Below are positions 57,407-64,000 of a stretch of DNA of 64,000 bases, one piece after another; the first letter of the stretch is position 1; every line of letters begins with the position of its first letter. The stretch covers positions 62,001 to 126,000 of the forward strand of contig JACVZW010000030.1 of assembly GCA_014654775.1 (NCBI GenBank). Direction: 5' to 3'. A program made the position numbers and the translations under genes. Source of the DNA: Paracoccaceae bacterium (lineage in GTDB: Bacteria; Pseudomonadota; Alphaproteobacteria; Rhodobacterales; Rhodobacteraceae). The notes under the pieces were generated by a model. The model had not been told where the DNA came from and searched no databases. It worked only from the letters and a program-made list of their open reading frames with translations.

Positions 57407-58096
57407 TCAGGCCAGCCAGCGATCGTAATCCGCCACCAGCAGGTGCTTCGGCGCGACATCTTCTTCGATCTCGGAAAACCGCCCGATCTTCTTGGACACG
57501 AAGACATTGTCGGTGACGTCATCATTCACCGTCGACACCTCGCCGATCAGCACATCGCCGCCCTCGCCCCAGAAGGCATGCCAATCCCCCGGCAGCAGCG
57601 TCACGCTTTCCCCCGGCGCCAAAAGGATCACCTCGCCGCCTGTGAACGCACGCGGCACCCCGTCGCAATAAACCACGCCGCCCTGCGTTTCCGAGAAAGA
57701 TCCGTCCGGGTTCGACCCGTTCAGCCGCACGGCCAGCTTCGCGCCGCCCCGGTTGATGATGTCTTCCGCCTTGATCACATGGGTATGGCAGGGCGAATGC
57801 TGATCCTTGCGCGAAATCAACAGCTTCTCGGCATAGCACATCCCGCCGCCGCGCTGCAGATCGGCCAGCTTGCCGTTCCGCAGGGTGAAGAGGAACAGCC
57901 CCAACTCGTCGAACGCCCCCTGCCCGTAATCGGTGATGTCCCATCCCATCCGCGCGGTGATGATCGCCTGCGCGTCGCCCTTCTTCGCCTTGAACTCCTC
58001 GGGTGACCAATAGGCGAAGGGTGGCAGGACGAACCCGTAATGGCGGATCATCTCATCCGCCGCCGCCATGACCTCGTTGATGCGCGACCGCTTCAT
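57407..58096 (-). CDS. D-lyxose isomerase family protein
   Basis: 229 residues, cupin fold. The central motif HSPCHTHVIKAEDIINRGG and LLPGDWHAFWGEGG hold the metal ligands of D-lyxose ketol-isomerase (D-lyxose to D-xylulose). ATG 58096 has GGAGG upstream. It lies 32 nt after the MATE gene on the same strand, so they may be co-transcribed, although the functional link is not obvious. Confidence 0.85.
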   Translation of the reverse strand: MKRSRINEVMAAADEMIRHYGFVLPPFAYWSPEEFKAKKGDAQAIITARMGWDITDYGQGAFDELGLFLFTLRNGKLADLQRGGGMCYAEKLLISRKDQHSPCHTHVIKAEDIINRGGAKLAVRLNGSNPDGSFSETQGGVVYCDGVPRAFTGGEVILLAPGESVTLLPGDWHAFWGEGGDVLIGEVSTVNDDVTDNVFVSKKIGRFSEIEEDVAPKHLLVADYDRWLA

Positions 58097-58128
58097 CCCT
58101 GCCTCCCCGCTGGAACCGTTTCCACCAT

Positions 58129-59484
58129 CTAGACTGACGGGCTTTGCGCCAACAAGGCCGTTCTGCGCCAGAACCGCACCGTCAGCGCCGCGCCTGCCCC
58201 CGCCAAAGCAAGGATATAGCCCGCCCAGATGCCCGACGGCCCCATGCCGCCCCAATGCGCCAGCGCGTATCCAAGAGGCAAGGCCACAGGCCAATAGGCG
58301 ATGGCCGACACCAGCGCGGGCCATGCCGTGTCCGACAGCCCCCGCAGCGACCCCAGCATGGCCGATTGCACCGCATCGCTGATCTGCATCGGCGCGAAGA
58401 CCAGAAAGATCGCCGCCGCCACCGCCACCACTTCCGCATCCTCCGTCACCAGCCGCGCGATGGCCTCGCCCTCCAAGGCCAGCACCAGCGCTGCCGCCAC
58501 CAGCCAGACCCCGGCCACCGCCACAGCGGCCAGCGCAATGGGCCGCAGCGCACCCACATTCTCCGCCCCCCGCTCCTGCGCGACACGGATCGCCACCGCC
58601 CCCGCCACGCCGAGGGGCAGCATATAAAGAAGCCCCCCCACCGCCTGCGCTACCTGATTGCCCGCCAAGGCCACCGTGCCAAAGGCCCCGATCATCAGCG
58701 TCGCCACGCTGACCGAGGCCGTCTCGACCACATACATCGCCCCCAAGGGCGCGCCCTCCCGGAAGGTCAGCCCCATCTCGCGCAGCGCCACCTCGCGCCG
58801 CAGCCGCAGCCGCCGCATCGACGGGGCAAGCCGCCACCACAGGAAGGCCGCCACCAGCGCCACGCACTCCGCCAGAAACGAGGCCAGCCCCGCCCCGGTA
58901 AGGCCCAGCTCCGGCAAGGGCCCGATCCCCCAGATCAGGGCATAGTTCAGAGGCACATTCACCCCCACGCCCAAAAAGGCGAAGGCCGTGCCCAGCCACG
59001 GCTTCTCCACCGCCTCGAAGGCCGATTTGAAGGCCGTCAGGATCGAAAAGGGAATGAGGAAGGCACAGATCCAGAACCAATAGCCCTGCATCGCGCCGAT
59101 CACCTCTTCCGGCTGGCCCAACAGTGGCAACAGAGGCCAGAGCGCCGCCATCACCAGCGCCGACCCCACCCCCACCAACGCCCCCAAGGCCAGCCCAGAC
59201 CGCAGGATGCCCGGGATCGCCAGCCCCGCGCCCGCGCCCCATGCCGTGCCGATCCGCACCGACAGCGCCGACAGCAGGCCGTAGATCGCCGCATAGAAAA
59301 GCACCGCCACCGCGCCCGTGAGTCCGACCGCCGCCAGCGGCACTGGGCCCAGCGGCGCCAGCATCAGCGAATCCGTCACCCCGATCAGCGTGCTCGCCGC
59401 CAGCCCCATCACGATGGGCAGCGCCAGACCCACGATCCCCGGCACCTCGCGCCAGATCGCCCCGATCAATCCCTGCCCCTGCAC
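58129..59484 (-). CDS. MATE-family multidrug efflux transporter
   Basis: 451 residues, 12 predicted helices in two similar halves. MATE hallmarks are ALPIVMGLAASTLIGVTDSLMLAPLG near the start and SMRRLRLRR in the central cytoplasmic loop. It exports cationic compounds using Na+ or H+ gradients. Start GTG 59484 is preceded by GGAAGGG. It is divergent from a TetR gene with two operators in the 64-nt gap, which predicts repression by TetR and induction by a substrate. Confidence 0.9.
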   Translation of the reverse strand: MQGQGLIGAIWREVPGIVGLALPIVMGLAASTLIGVTDSLMLAPLGPVPLAAVGLTGAVAVLFYAAIYGLLSALSVRIGTAWGAGAGLAIPGILRSGLALGALVGVGSALVMAALWPLLPLLGQPEEVIGAMQGYWFWICAFLIPFSILTAFKSAFEAVEKPWLGTAFAFLGVGVNVPLNYALIWGIGPLPELGLTGAGLASFLAECVALVAAFLWWRLAPSMRRLRLRREVALREMGLTFREGAPLGAMYVVETASVSVATLMIGAFGTVALAGNQVAQAVGGLLYMLPLGVAGAVAIRVAQERGAENVGALRPIALAAVAVAGVWLVAAALVLALEGEAIARLVTEDAEVVAVAAAIFLVFAPMQISDAVQSAMLGSLRGLSDTAWPALVSAIAYWPVALPLGYALAHWGGMGPSGIWAGYILALAGAGAALTVRFWRRTALLAQSPSV

Positions 59485-59501
59485 TTGCCGCGCCCTTCCG
59501 T

Positions 59502-59555
59502 TTCACATACGCTCCGTATGTGAACCCCCTAACTCACATACGGGTCGTATGTCAA
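59502..59555. promoter_or_regulatory. twin TetR operators in the MATE/tetR intergenic gap
   Basis: Site 1: TTCACATACG, 3-nt spacer, CGTATGTGAA (59502-59524), a perfect inverted repeat. Site 2: CACATACG, GGT, CGTATGT (59535-59552). Site 2 contains the ATG of tetR and overlaps TTGACA (59555-59550, minus), the likely -35 for MATE (weak -10 TTAGGG 17 nt on). Binding should shut off both genes. Confidence 0.8.
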
Positions 59556-60184
59556 CCACAGCACAAACCGCCGCCACCCCCTCGCCACGCCCGCCGGGCC
59601 GGGCCGAGGCCGCCGAACAGACCGCCGCGCGCCTGATCGCAACCGCCCGACAGGCCTTCGCCACGCAGGGCTTCGCCCATGTCTCGCTGGACGCGCTGGC
59701 GGCCGAGGCGGGCGTCACCCGCGGCGCGCTGCATCACCATTTCCAGAACAAGGCCGGGCTTTTCGAGGCCGTCTTCCGCGCCGTCGATGCCGAGATCGGC
59801 CACGATCTCGATCGCATCTACGAGGCCGAGGATGACCCGTGGCGCGGCCTCACCGCCTGCTACCACGCCTATCTCGACCTTGCCCTCAGCCCCGACCGTG
59901 CGCGCATCATGTTCCGCGACGCCCCTGCCGTGATGGGCGCGCGCGCCATGGACATCCTGATGGAAAGCGGCTTTTCCACCGTGGTCGAGGAATTGACCGG
60001 ACTCATCGCCGCTGGCCGCCTGCGCCCGCTCGACCCGGTCGCCGTGGCGCATCTCTTGAACGGGGCGGTGATGGCGCAGGCGCTCTGGCTTGCGGGCTGC
60101 GACGGTGGCACGGACGCGCAGCGCGCCGCCGCCCATGCCGCGCTAGAGGCCACCTTCGACGGCCTCACCCTGCAGCGCGATTAG
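59549..60184 (+). CDS. TetR-family transcriptional repressor
   Basis: 211 residues. N-terminal helix-turn-helix: ARLIATARQAFATQGFAHVSLDALAAEAGVTRGALHHHFQNKAGLFEAVF (about 27-77), typical TetR. The rest is a helical ligand-binding domain. The ATG lies inside operator site 2, so the transcript probably has a very short or no leader, or a downstream start is used. It overlaps the PuuD-like gene's stop by 4 bp at its 3' end. Confidence 0.9.
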   Translation: MSTTAQTAATPSPRPPGRAEAAEQTAARLIATARQAFATQGFAHVSLDALAAEAGVTRGALHHHFQNKAGLFEAVFRAVDAEIGHDLDRIYEAEDDPWRGLTACYHAYLDLALSPDRARIMFRDAPAVMGARAMDILMESGFSTVVEELTGLIAAGRLRPLDPVAVAHLLNGAVMAQALWLAGCDGGTDAQRAAAHAALEATFDGLTLQRD

Positions 60185-60978
60185 GCCCGCCGCGCCACCG
60201 CCGCAGGCACCGCCCGCCGCGCCTGCGCAAACTCGGCCACCGCCTTGCCAAAGGCCGCAAACAGCGGCCGCGACACCGGATCACTGGCCGCATTCCATTC
60301 CGGATGCCATTGCACCGACAGGGTGAACCCCGGCGCATCCTTCACATAGATCGCCTCGGGCGTCCCATCCGGGGCCACCCCGTCGATCACGATCCCCTGC
60401 CCCGCCCGGGCGATCCCCTGCCCGTGCAGCGTGTTGGTCATCACCTCTTCCGCCCCCATCAGGCGATGGAACACGCCCCCCGCTGTGAAGCGCACCGGAT
60501 GGCGCAGGGCGAACTTCTCCTCCATCGTCCCGTCGGGCGGCATCCGGTGGTTCATCCGCCCCGGCAGATCGCGGATCTCCGGGTGCAGCGTGCCGCCCAG
60601 CGCCACATTCACCTCCTGAAACCCCCGGCAGATGCCAAGGAAGGGCTGCCCCCGCGCCACGCATTCCCGCACCAAAGGCAGCGTCACCGCATCGCGGCAA
60701 CGGTCGAAACTGCCATGCGCAGGCGTCTCTTCCTCGCCATACTCGCTCGGATGCACATTCGGGCGGCCACCGGTCAGCAGGAACCCGTCGCACAGCTCCA
60801 ACAGCTCCTCCACCGCCACGAAGGCGGGGTTGGAGGGGATGATCAACGGCAGGCAGCCCGCCACCTTCGCCACCGCCTCGGAATTCATCGTTCCTCCGGC
60901 ATGGACGGGATATTCGTTGTTGATCATGTTCATGTTGCCGATGATCCCGACAACGGGTCGGCGGCCTTGGGCTGTCAT
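60181..60978 (-). CDS. gamma-glutamyl-GABA hydrolase-like class I glutamine amidotransferase
   Basis: 265 residues of peptidase family C26 (PuuD-like). Cys117 in FLGICRGFQEVNVALGG is the nucleophile and QWHPEW holds the His. PuuD cleaves gamma-glutamyl-GABA in putrescine degradation. Other puu genes are not adjacent, so the true substrate is open. The N-terminus MTAQGRRPVVGIIGN has no signal. Confidence 0.85.
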   Translation of the reverse strand: MTAQGRRPVVGIIGNMNMINNEYPVHAGGTMNSEAVAKVAGCLPLIIPSNPAFVAVEELLELCDGFLLTGGRPNVHPSEYGEEETPAHGSFDRCRDAVTLPLVRECVARGQPFLGICRGFQEVNVALGGTLHPEIRDLPGRMNHRMPPDGTMEEKFALRHPVRFTAGGVFHRLMGAEEVMTNTLHGQGIARAGQGIVIDGVAPDGTPEAIYVKDAPGFTLSVQWHPEWNAASDPVSRPLFAAFGKAVAEFAQARRAVPAAVARRA

Positions 60979-61206
60979 GGCGCGGTCATCCTTCCTTCAT
61001 CCACAGGATAGGCCGCCGCGCCACACAAGCAAAGGCCCCCTGCCGCCTCTGCCTGTGCACCCGCGCAGGGCCGGGGTGCGCCTGCCCTATCGGGCGGCAG
61101 TCCGCTTCGGAAAGGGCAGCCCGCGAACCCGTCACGCCGCCGTGTCTTGCCTTCCAGCAAGGGGAAGCTTGCATGGTTGTTCCAAATCATACCAACCGAG
61201 GCCCCC

Positions 61207-61596
61207 ATGACCCGCTCCCTCTCCCTCGCCGTCCCCGCCGCCCTCTTCGCCCTGACGCTCGCCCTGCCCCTCGCGGCGCAGACGACCGATCATTCCGGCC
61301 ATGACATGACCCATGGCAGCGCCCATAGCGCGATGGAGGACAGCCCCGCCACCACCGCCTTCCGCGAGGCGAACGCCCGCATGCATGCCGGCATGGACAT
61401 CCCCTTCACCGGCAATGCCGACGCGGATTTCATCCGGGGCATGATCGCCCATCATCAGGGCGCCATCGACATGGCCCGCATCGTGCTGGAGCACGGCAGC
61501 GACCCCGAGGTGAAGACACTCGCCACCGAAATCATCGCCGCGCAGGAAGCCGAGATTGCTTGGATGCAGGACTGGCTGGCCAAGAACGGCGGCTAG
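61207..61596 (+). CDS. DUF305 family periplasmic protein
   Basis: 129 residues. Signal peptide MTRSLSLAVPAALFALTLALPLAAQ, then a His/Met-rich segment (HSGHDMTHGSAHSAM) and the DUF305 core FIRGMIAHHQGAIDMARIVLEHG. DUF305/CopM-type proteins are four-helix periplasmic proteins, some of which bind copper. ATG 61207 was chosen over 61147 because GAGG lies upstream and the signal peptide then begins properly. Confidence 0.88.
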   Translation: MTRSLSLAVPAALFALTLALPLAAQTTDHSGHDMTHGSAHSAMEDSPATTAFREANARMHAGMDIPFTGNADADFIRGMIAHHQGAIDMARIVLEHGSDPEVKTLATEIIAAQEAEIAWMQDWLAKNGG

Positions 61597-62801
61597 ACCA
61601 CCGCCTTGCCCACCACCTCCGCCGCGGCGGCAAGTCCGCCGGGGCCGAAGGGGATGCCAAGGCTCACCATCCCAGCCTCCATCACCGCTATCGCGCCCAG
61701 CGTCATATGGGCATTCACATGCCCCATATGCGCCACCCGCAGAAACCCGTGATAGGCCGGGTCCCCCGCCGGGGCCATGCCCAGCCCGATCCCCAGCGTC
61801 ACGCCCGCCTTGTGCTCGGTCCATTCCCGCAGCCGCGTCGCATGGGGGGCACCCATCCGCGCCGCCGTGACAGACCGGCCCCGATGCACGGGGTCCGCCA
61901 CGTTCAACCCGATCGCCGGATTGCCCGCCGACCAGCAGTCGAACGCCGCCCAGACCGCCCGCGCCAGCACCTCATGCCGCGCCCAGACCGCCTCCAGCCC
62001 TTCTTCGTCAAGGATCATCGTCAGGCTTTCCCGCAACCCGAACAGGTGATGCGTGGGGGCCGTGCCATTCCAATACTGCCAGAACTCCGTCGCATCCGCG
62101 CGCGGGGTCCAATCCCAATAGGGCGTGCGCAGGTCCGATGCCTTGCACCGCTCGCGCGCCTTCTCCGAAAACCACACGAAGCCGATCCCCGGCGGCACCA
62201 TCAGCCCCTTTTGGCTGGCCGCCACCATCACATCGACGCCCCACGCATCCATCCGGAATTCATCGCAAGCAAGCGACGCGATGCAATCGACCGCCAGCAG
62301 TGCGGGATGCCCCACCGCATCCATCACGGCACGAAGCGCAGGGATATCCGTCCGCACCGTGCTGGCCGTATCCACATGCGTGGTCAGCACCGCCTTGAAC
62401 CGATGCCCGCTATCCGCCCGCAGCGCTGCCTCCACCCGCGCAAAATCGACCGGAGAGGACTTGCCGAAATCCAGCACCTCCACCTCAACCCCCAGCGCCC
62501 GCACCGACTCTGCCCATGACAGGCCAAACCGCCCCGTCGCCAGAACCAGCGCCCGGTCCCCGCGCGAGAACAGGTTCATATTCGCCGCTTCCCAGACGCC
62601 ATGCCCGTTCGCGATGTACAGGGCCACGTTCTGCACGGTCCCCGCCACCCGCCGCAGATCGGGCCAGAGCGTTTCCACCATCTCGGGCAACCGCCCCTCA
62701 TAGATGTTGGGCGCCGCCCGATGCATCGCCGCCAACACCCGGTCGGGCATCACCGACGGTCCCGGAATCGCAAGATAGGGGCGGCCGTTCGACAGGGTCA
62801 T
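61593..62801 (-). CDS. serine-glyoxylate aminotransferase-type PLP enzyme
   Basis: 402 residues, fold type I, class V. Lys198 in ASQKGLMVPPG is the PLP lysine, VDCIASLACDEFRMDAWGVD contains the cofactor Asp, and IPGPSVMPDRVLAAM begins the protein. Members transaminate serine or alanine with glyoxylate, as in the serine cycle or photorespiration-like salvage. ATG 62801 has GGAGAG upstream. The stop shares CTAG with the DUF305 stop. Confidence 0.85.
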   Translation of the reverse strand: MTLSNGRPYLAIPGPSVMPDRVLAAMHRAAPNIYEGRLPEMVETLWPDLRRVAGTVQNVALYIANGHGVWEAANMNLFSRGDRALVLATGRFGLSWAESVRALGVEVEVLDFGKSSPVDFARVEAALRADSGHRFKAVLTTHVDTASTVRTDIPALRAVMDAVGHPALLAVDCIASLACDEFRMDAWGVDVMVAASQKGLMVPPGIGFVWFSEKARERCKASDLRTPYWDWTPRADATEFWQYWNGTAPTHHLFGLRESLTMILDEEGLEAVWARHEVLARAVWAAFDCWSAGNPAIGLNVADPVHRGRSVTAARMGAPHATRLREWTEHKAGVTLGIGLGMAPAGDPAYHGFLRVAHMGHVNAHMTLGAIAVMEAGMVSLGIPFGPGGLAAAAEVVGKAVV

Positions 62802-62827
62802 CGCTCTCTCCTTCGGGAAACGCCTCA

Positions 62828-62856
62828 TGGCTATGCCTGCCATCAAGGAAGGTCAA
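62828..62856 (-). promoter_or_regulatory. candidate promoter of the class V aminotransferase gene
   Basis: TTGACC (62856-62851) and TAGCCA (62833-62828) on the minus strand, 17 nt apart, place the transcript start about 20 nt before ATG 62801. It shares TTGACC with the predicted nuo and rhlE promoters. Confidence 0.35.
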
Positions 62857-62962
62857 CCAAACCCCGCCACCCAGCCCCACCGCTTGCCGCCCTGCCCCAT
62901 TCGCGCTAGTCACTTCCCTCAAGAGGCCCCGCAGGCAGGGCCGCATCCAAAGGCACAGCCGC

Positions 62963-64000
62963 TTGCCCGAACCCCACCAAACACAGCCCATCGACCGGAC
63001 CGGAGACGGCGACCCCGCCTATGCCTCCCGCCCCCTGTTCCGGCGGCTCTGGCAGGGCTACCTGCGCCCGCATCTTTGGCTGATGATCGCGGCCTTCCTC
63101 GTCATGGCAGTGGAAGGCAGCACGCTCGGCCTTCTCTCCTGGATGATCGAACCGCTCTTCGACCGCGTCTTCGGCCCCGAAGGCGAGGGCGATATTCTCT
63201 GGGTCGGCCTTGCCATCCTCGGCCTTTTCGTGCTGCGCGCGATAACCACCATCGTCTCGCGCTCGCTCCTCACCATCGTCTCGGTGCGCATCGCCTCGGC
63301 CATGCAGGTGGACATGCTGGCCCATATCCTGCGCCAGTCGGGCGGGTTCTTCCAAGCCAATCCCCCCGGCGCGCTGATGGACCGGGTGCAGGGCGACACC
63401 ACCGCCGTCCAAGGCATCTGGCAGACCGTCATCGTCTCGGCAGGCCGCGATATCGTGGCCCTCATCGGCCTCTTCGCCGTCGCCATCGCCATCGATCCAC
63501 AATGGACGCTGGCCGCCCTCGTGGGCGCGCCGCTCCTGATCCTGCCTGCCGTGATTCTGCAGCGCTACCTGCGCCGCAAATCCGTGCAACTGCGCGAGGC
63601 AACCGCCGCCCGCTCCACCCGGCTGGATGAGATTTTCCACGGCATCAACGCGATCAAGCTGAACCGCCTCGAAACCTACCAATCCGGACGTTTCATGACC
63701 ACCGTCCGCGCCCTGAACCGCGCCTATTCCAAGTCCATCGTCGCGGCCCAGACCATGCCCGCCATGATCGACATCGTCACCGGCATCGGCTTCTTCGCCG
63801 TCCTCATGCTCGGCGGGCGCGAGGTGGCGTCGGGCGACCGCACAGTGGGCGAATTCATGTCCTTCTTCACCGCCATGACCCTGACCTTCCAGCCGATCCG
63901 CAGGCTGGGAGAGGTCGCAGGCACATGGCAGATCGCCGCCGCCTCGCTGGAGCGCATCTTCCGCCTGCTGGATACCGATACCGAAGAACGCCGCCCCGCC
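62963..64000 (+). CDS. ABC transporter, MsbA-like (partial)
   Basis: The gene runs off the right edge; 346 codons are seen, all in the transmembrane half of a type I exporter with about six helices (LWLMIAAFLVMAVEGSTLGLLSWMIEP starts the first). Internal signatures TARSTRLDEIFHGINAIKL and VGEFMSFFTAMTLTFQPIRRLGEV belong to MsbA/lipid A or multidrug exporters. The ATPase half lies beyond the window. The start is probably TTG 62963, 9 nt after AAAGG, because no in-frame ATG exists near. Confidence 0.8.
   Translation, partial: MPEPHQTQPIDRTGDGDPAYASRPLFRRLWQGYLRPHLWLMIAAFLVMAVEGSTLGLLSWMIEPLFDRVFGPEGEGDILWVGLAILGLFVLRAITTIVSRSLLTIVSVRIASAMQVDMLAHILRQSGGFFQANPPGALMDRVQGDTTAVQGIWQTVIVSAGRDIVALIGLFAVAIAIDPQWTLAALVGAPLLILPAVILQRYLRRKSVQLREATAARSTRLDEIFHGINAIKLNRLETYQSGRFMTTVRALNRAYSKSIVAAQTMPAMIDIVTGIGFFAVLMLGGREVASGDRTVGEFMSFFTAMTLTFQPIRRLGEVAGTWQIAAASLERIFRLLDTDTEERRPA

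Noticed and set aside
57407-59506. Single 699-codon minus frame covering MATE and lyxose isomerase
   Set aside because: Only its last 229 codons match the isomerase; the rest is out of frame with the real MATE gene and is low-complexity Gly/Ala/Arg.
1-64000. tRNA, rRNA, CRISPR array, phage or insertion sequence
   Set aside because: No cloverleaf with conserved TTC-type arms, no regularly spaced repeat-spacer array and no transposase, integrase or phage structural gene was recognised on reading both strands. A covariance-model scan would settle small RNAs.

Overview
The window is a GC-rich chromosomal segment whose gene set points to an alphaproteobacterium of the Rhodobacteraceae. The indicators are a complete nuoA-N operon interleaved with small extra genes and followed by birA-coaX-rnj, a membrane transhydrogenase pntAB, a cyanide-insensitive-type cytochrome bd, glmU-glmS, and several families common in this group (DUF3422, CreA, DUF1304). 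It looks like core and metabolic chromosome. I see no phage, insertion sequence, tRNA, rRNA or CRISPR array. The assignment is an inference from gene content and order, not from a marker-gene comparison.

Layout. 1-2606 (minus): a proline-rich membrane protein, a secreted protein and a partial PepSY-type membrane protein. 2822-4462 (plus): RhlE-like RNA helicase, facing RNase J across a very strong terminator. 4564-25935 (minus): one long cluster read nuoA-B-C-D-E-[HhH protein]-[DUF5337-like]-F-[lipoprotein]-[DUF3291]-[59 aa]-G-[lipoprotein]-H-[71 aa coiled coil]-I-[CMD family]-[overlap]-J-[lipoprotein]-K-L-M-N-birA-coaX-rnj. It encodes all 14 complex I subunits plus nine accessory products. 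26234-28759: creA, then a DegT-type aminotransferase and a phosphoglycolate-phosphatase-like HAD protein. 28844-35545 (plus): glmU, glmS, AlkD-like protein, YegD-like Hsp70, an M20 amidohydrolase and DUF1304. 35542-41985 (minus): cydAB, moaA, a DAO-type FAD oxidoreductase and argE. 42198-47971 (plus): a five-gene peptide ABC transporter. 47968-54044 (minus): a DUF6544-like protein, DUF3422, pntBA and a small methyltransferase. 54192-57336 (plus): kynurenine pathway genes and an L,D-transpeptidase. 57407-62801: lyxose isomerase, a MATE exporter with a divergent TetR regulator, a PuuD-like hydrolase, DUF305 and an aminotransferase of the serine-glyoxylate type. 62963-64000: the start of an MsbA-like ABC exporter.

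How the genes fit together. Complex I, the transhydrogenase and the bd oxidase form a respiratory and redox set. glmU/glmS make UDP-GlcNAc for the envelope. The peptide transporter, ArgE-like deacetylase and amino-acid/amine oxidase sit back to back and could form a nitrogen-scavenging unit. kynU/kynA start tryptophan breakdown. TetR and MATE form a repressor-exporter pair with two visible operators.

The most notable non-coding structures are an array of four hairpins after creA, repeated GGATGGGCC hairpins found both inside the nuo operon and after pntB, a 12-nt-phased CACA repeat upstream of cydA, paired TetR operators, a perfect 12-bp inverted repeat before the PepSY gene, and four tail-to-tail gene pairs whose stop codons overlap by exactly 4 bp. 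I found no obviously new multi-gene system. The best candidates for undescribed biology are the accessory proteins embedded in the nuo operon.
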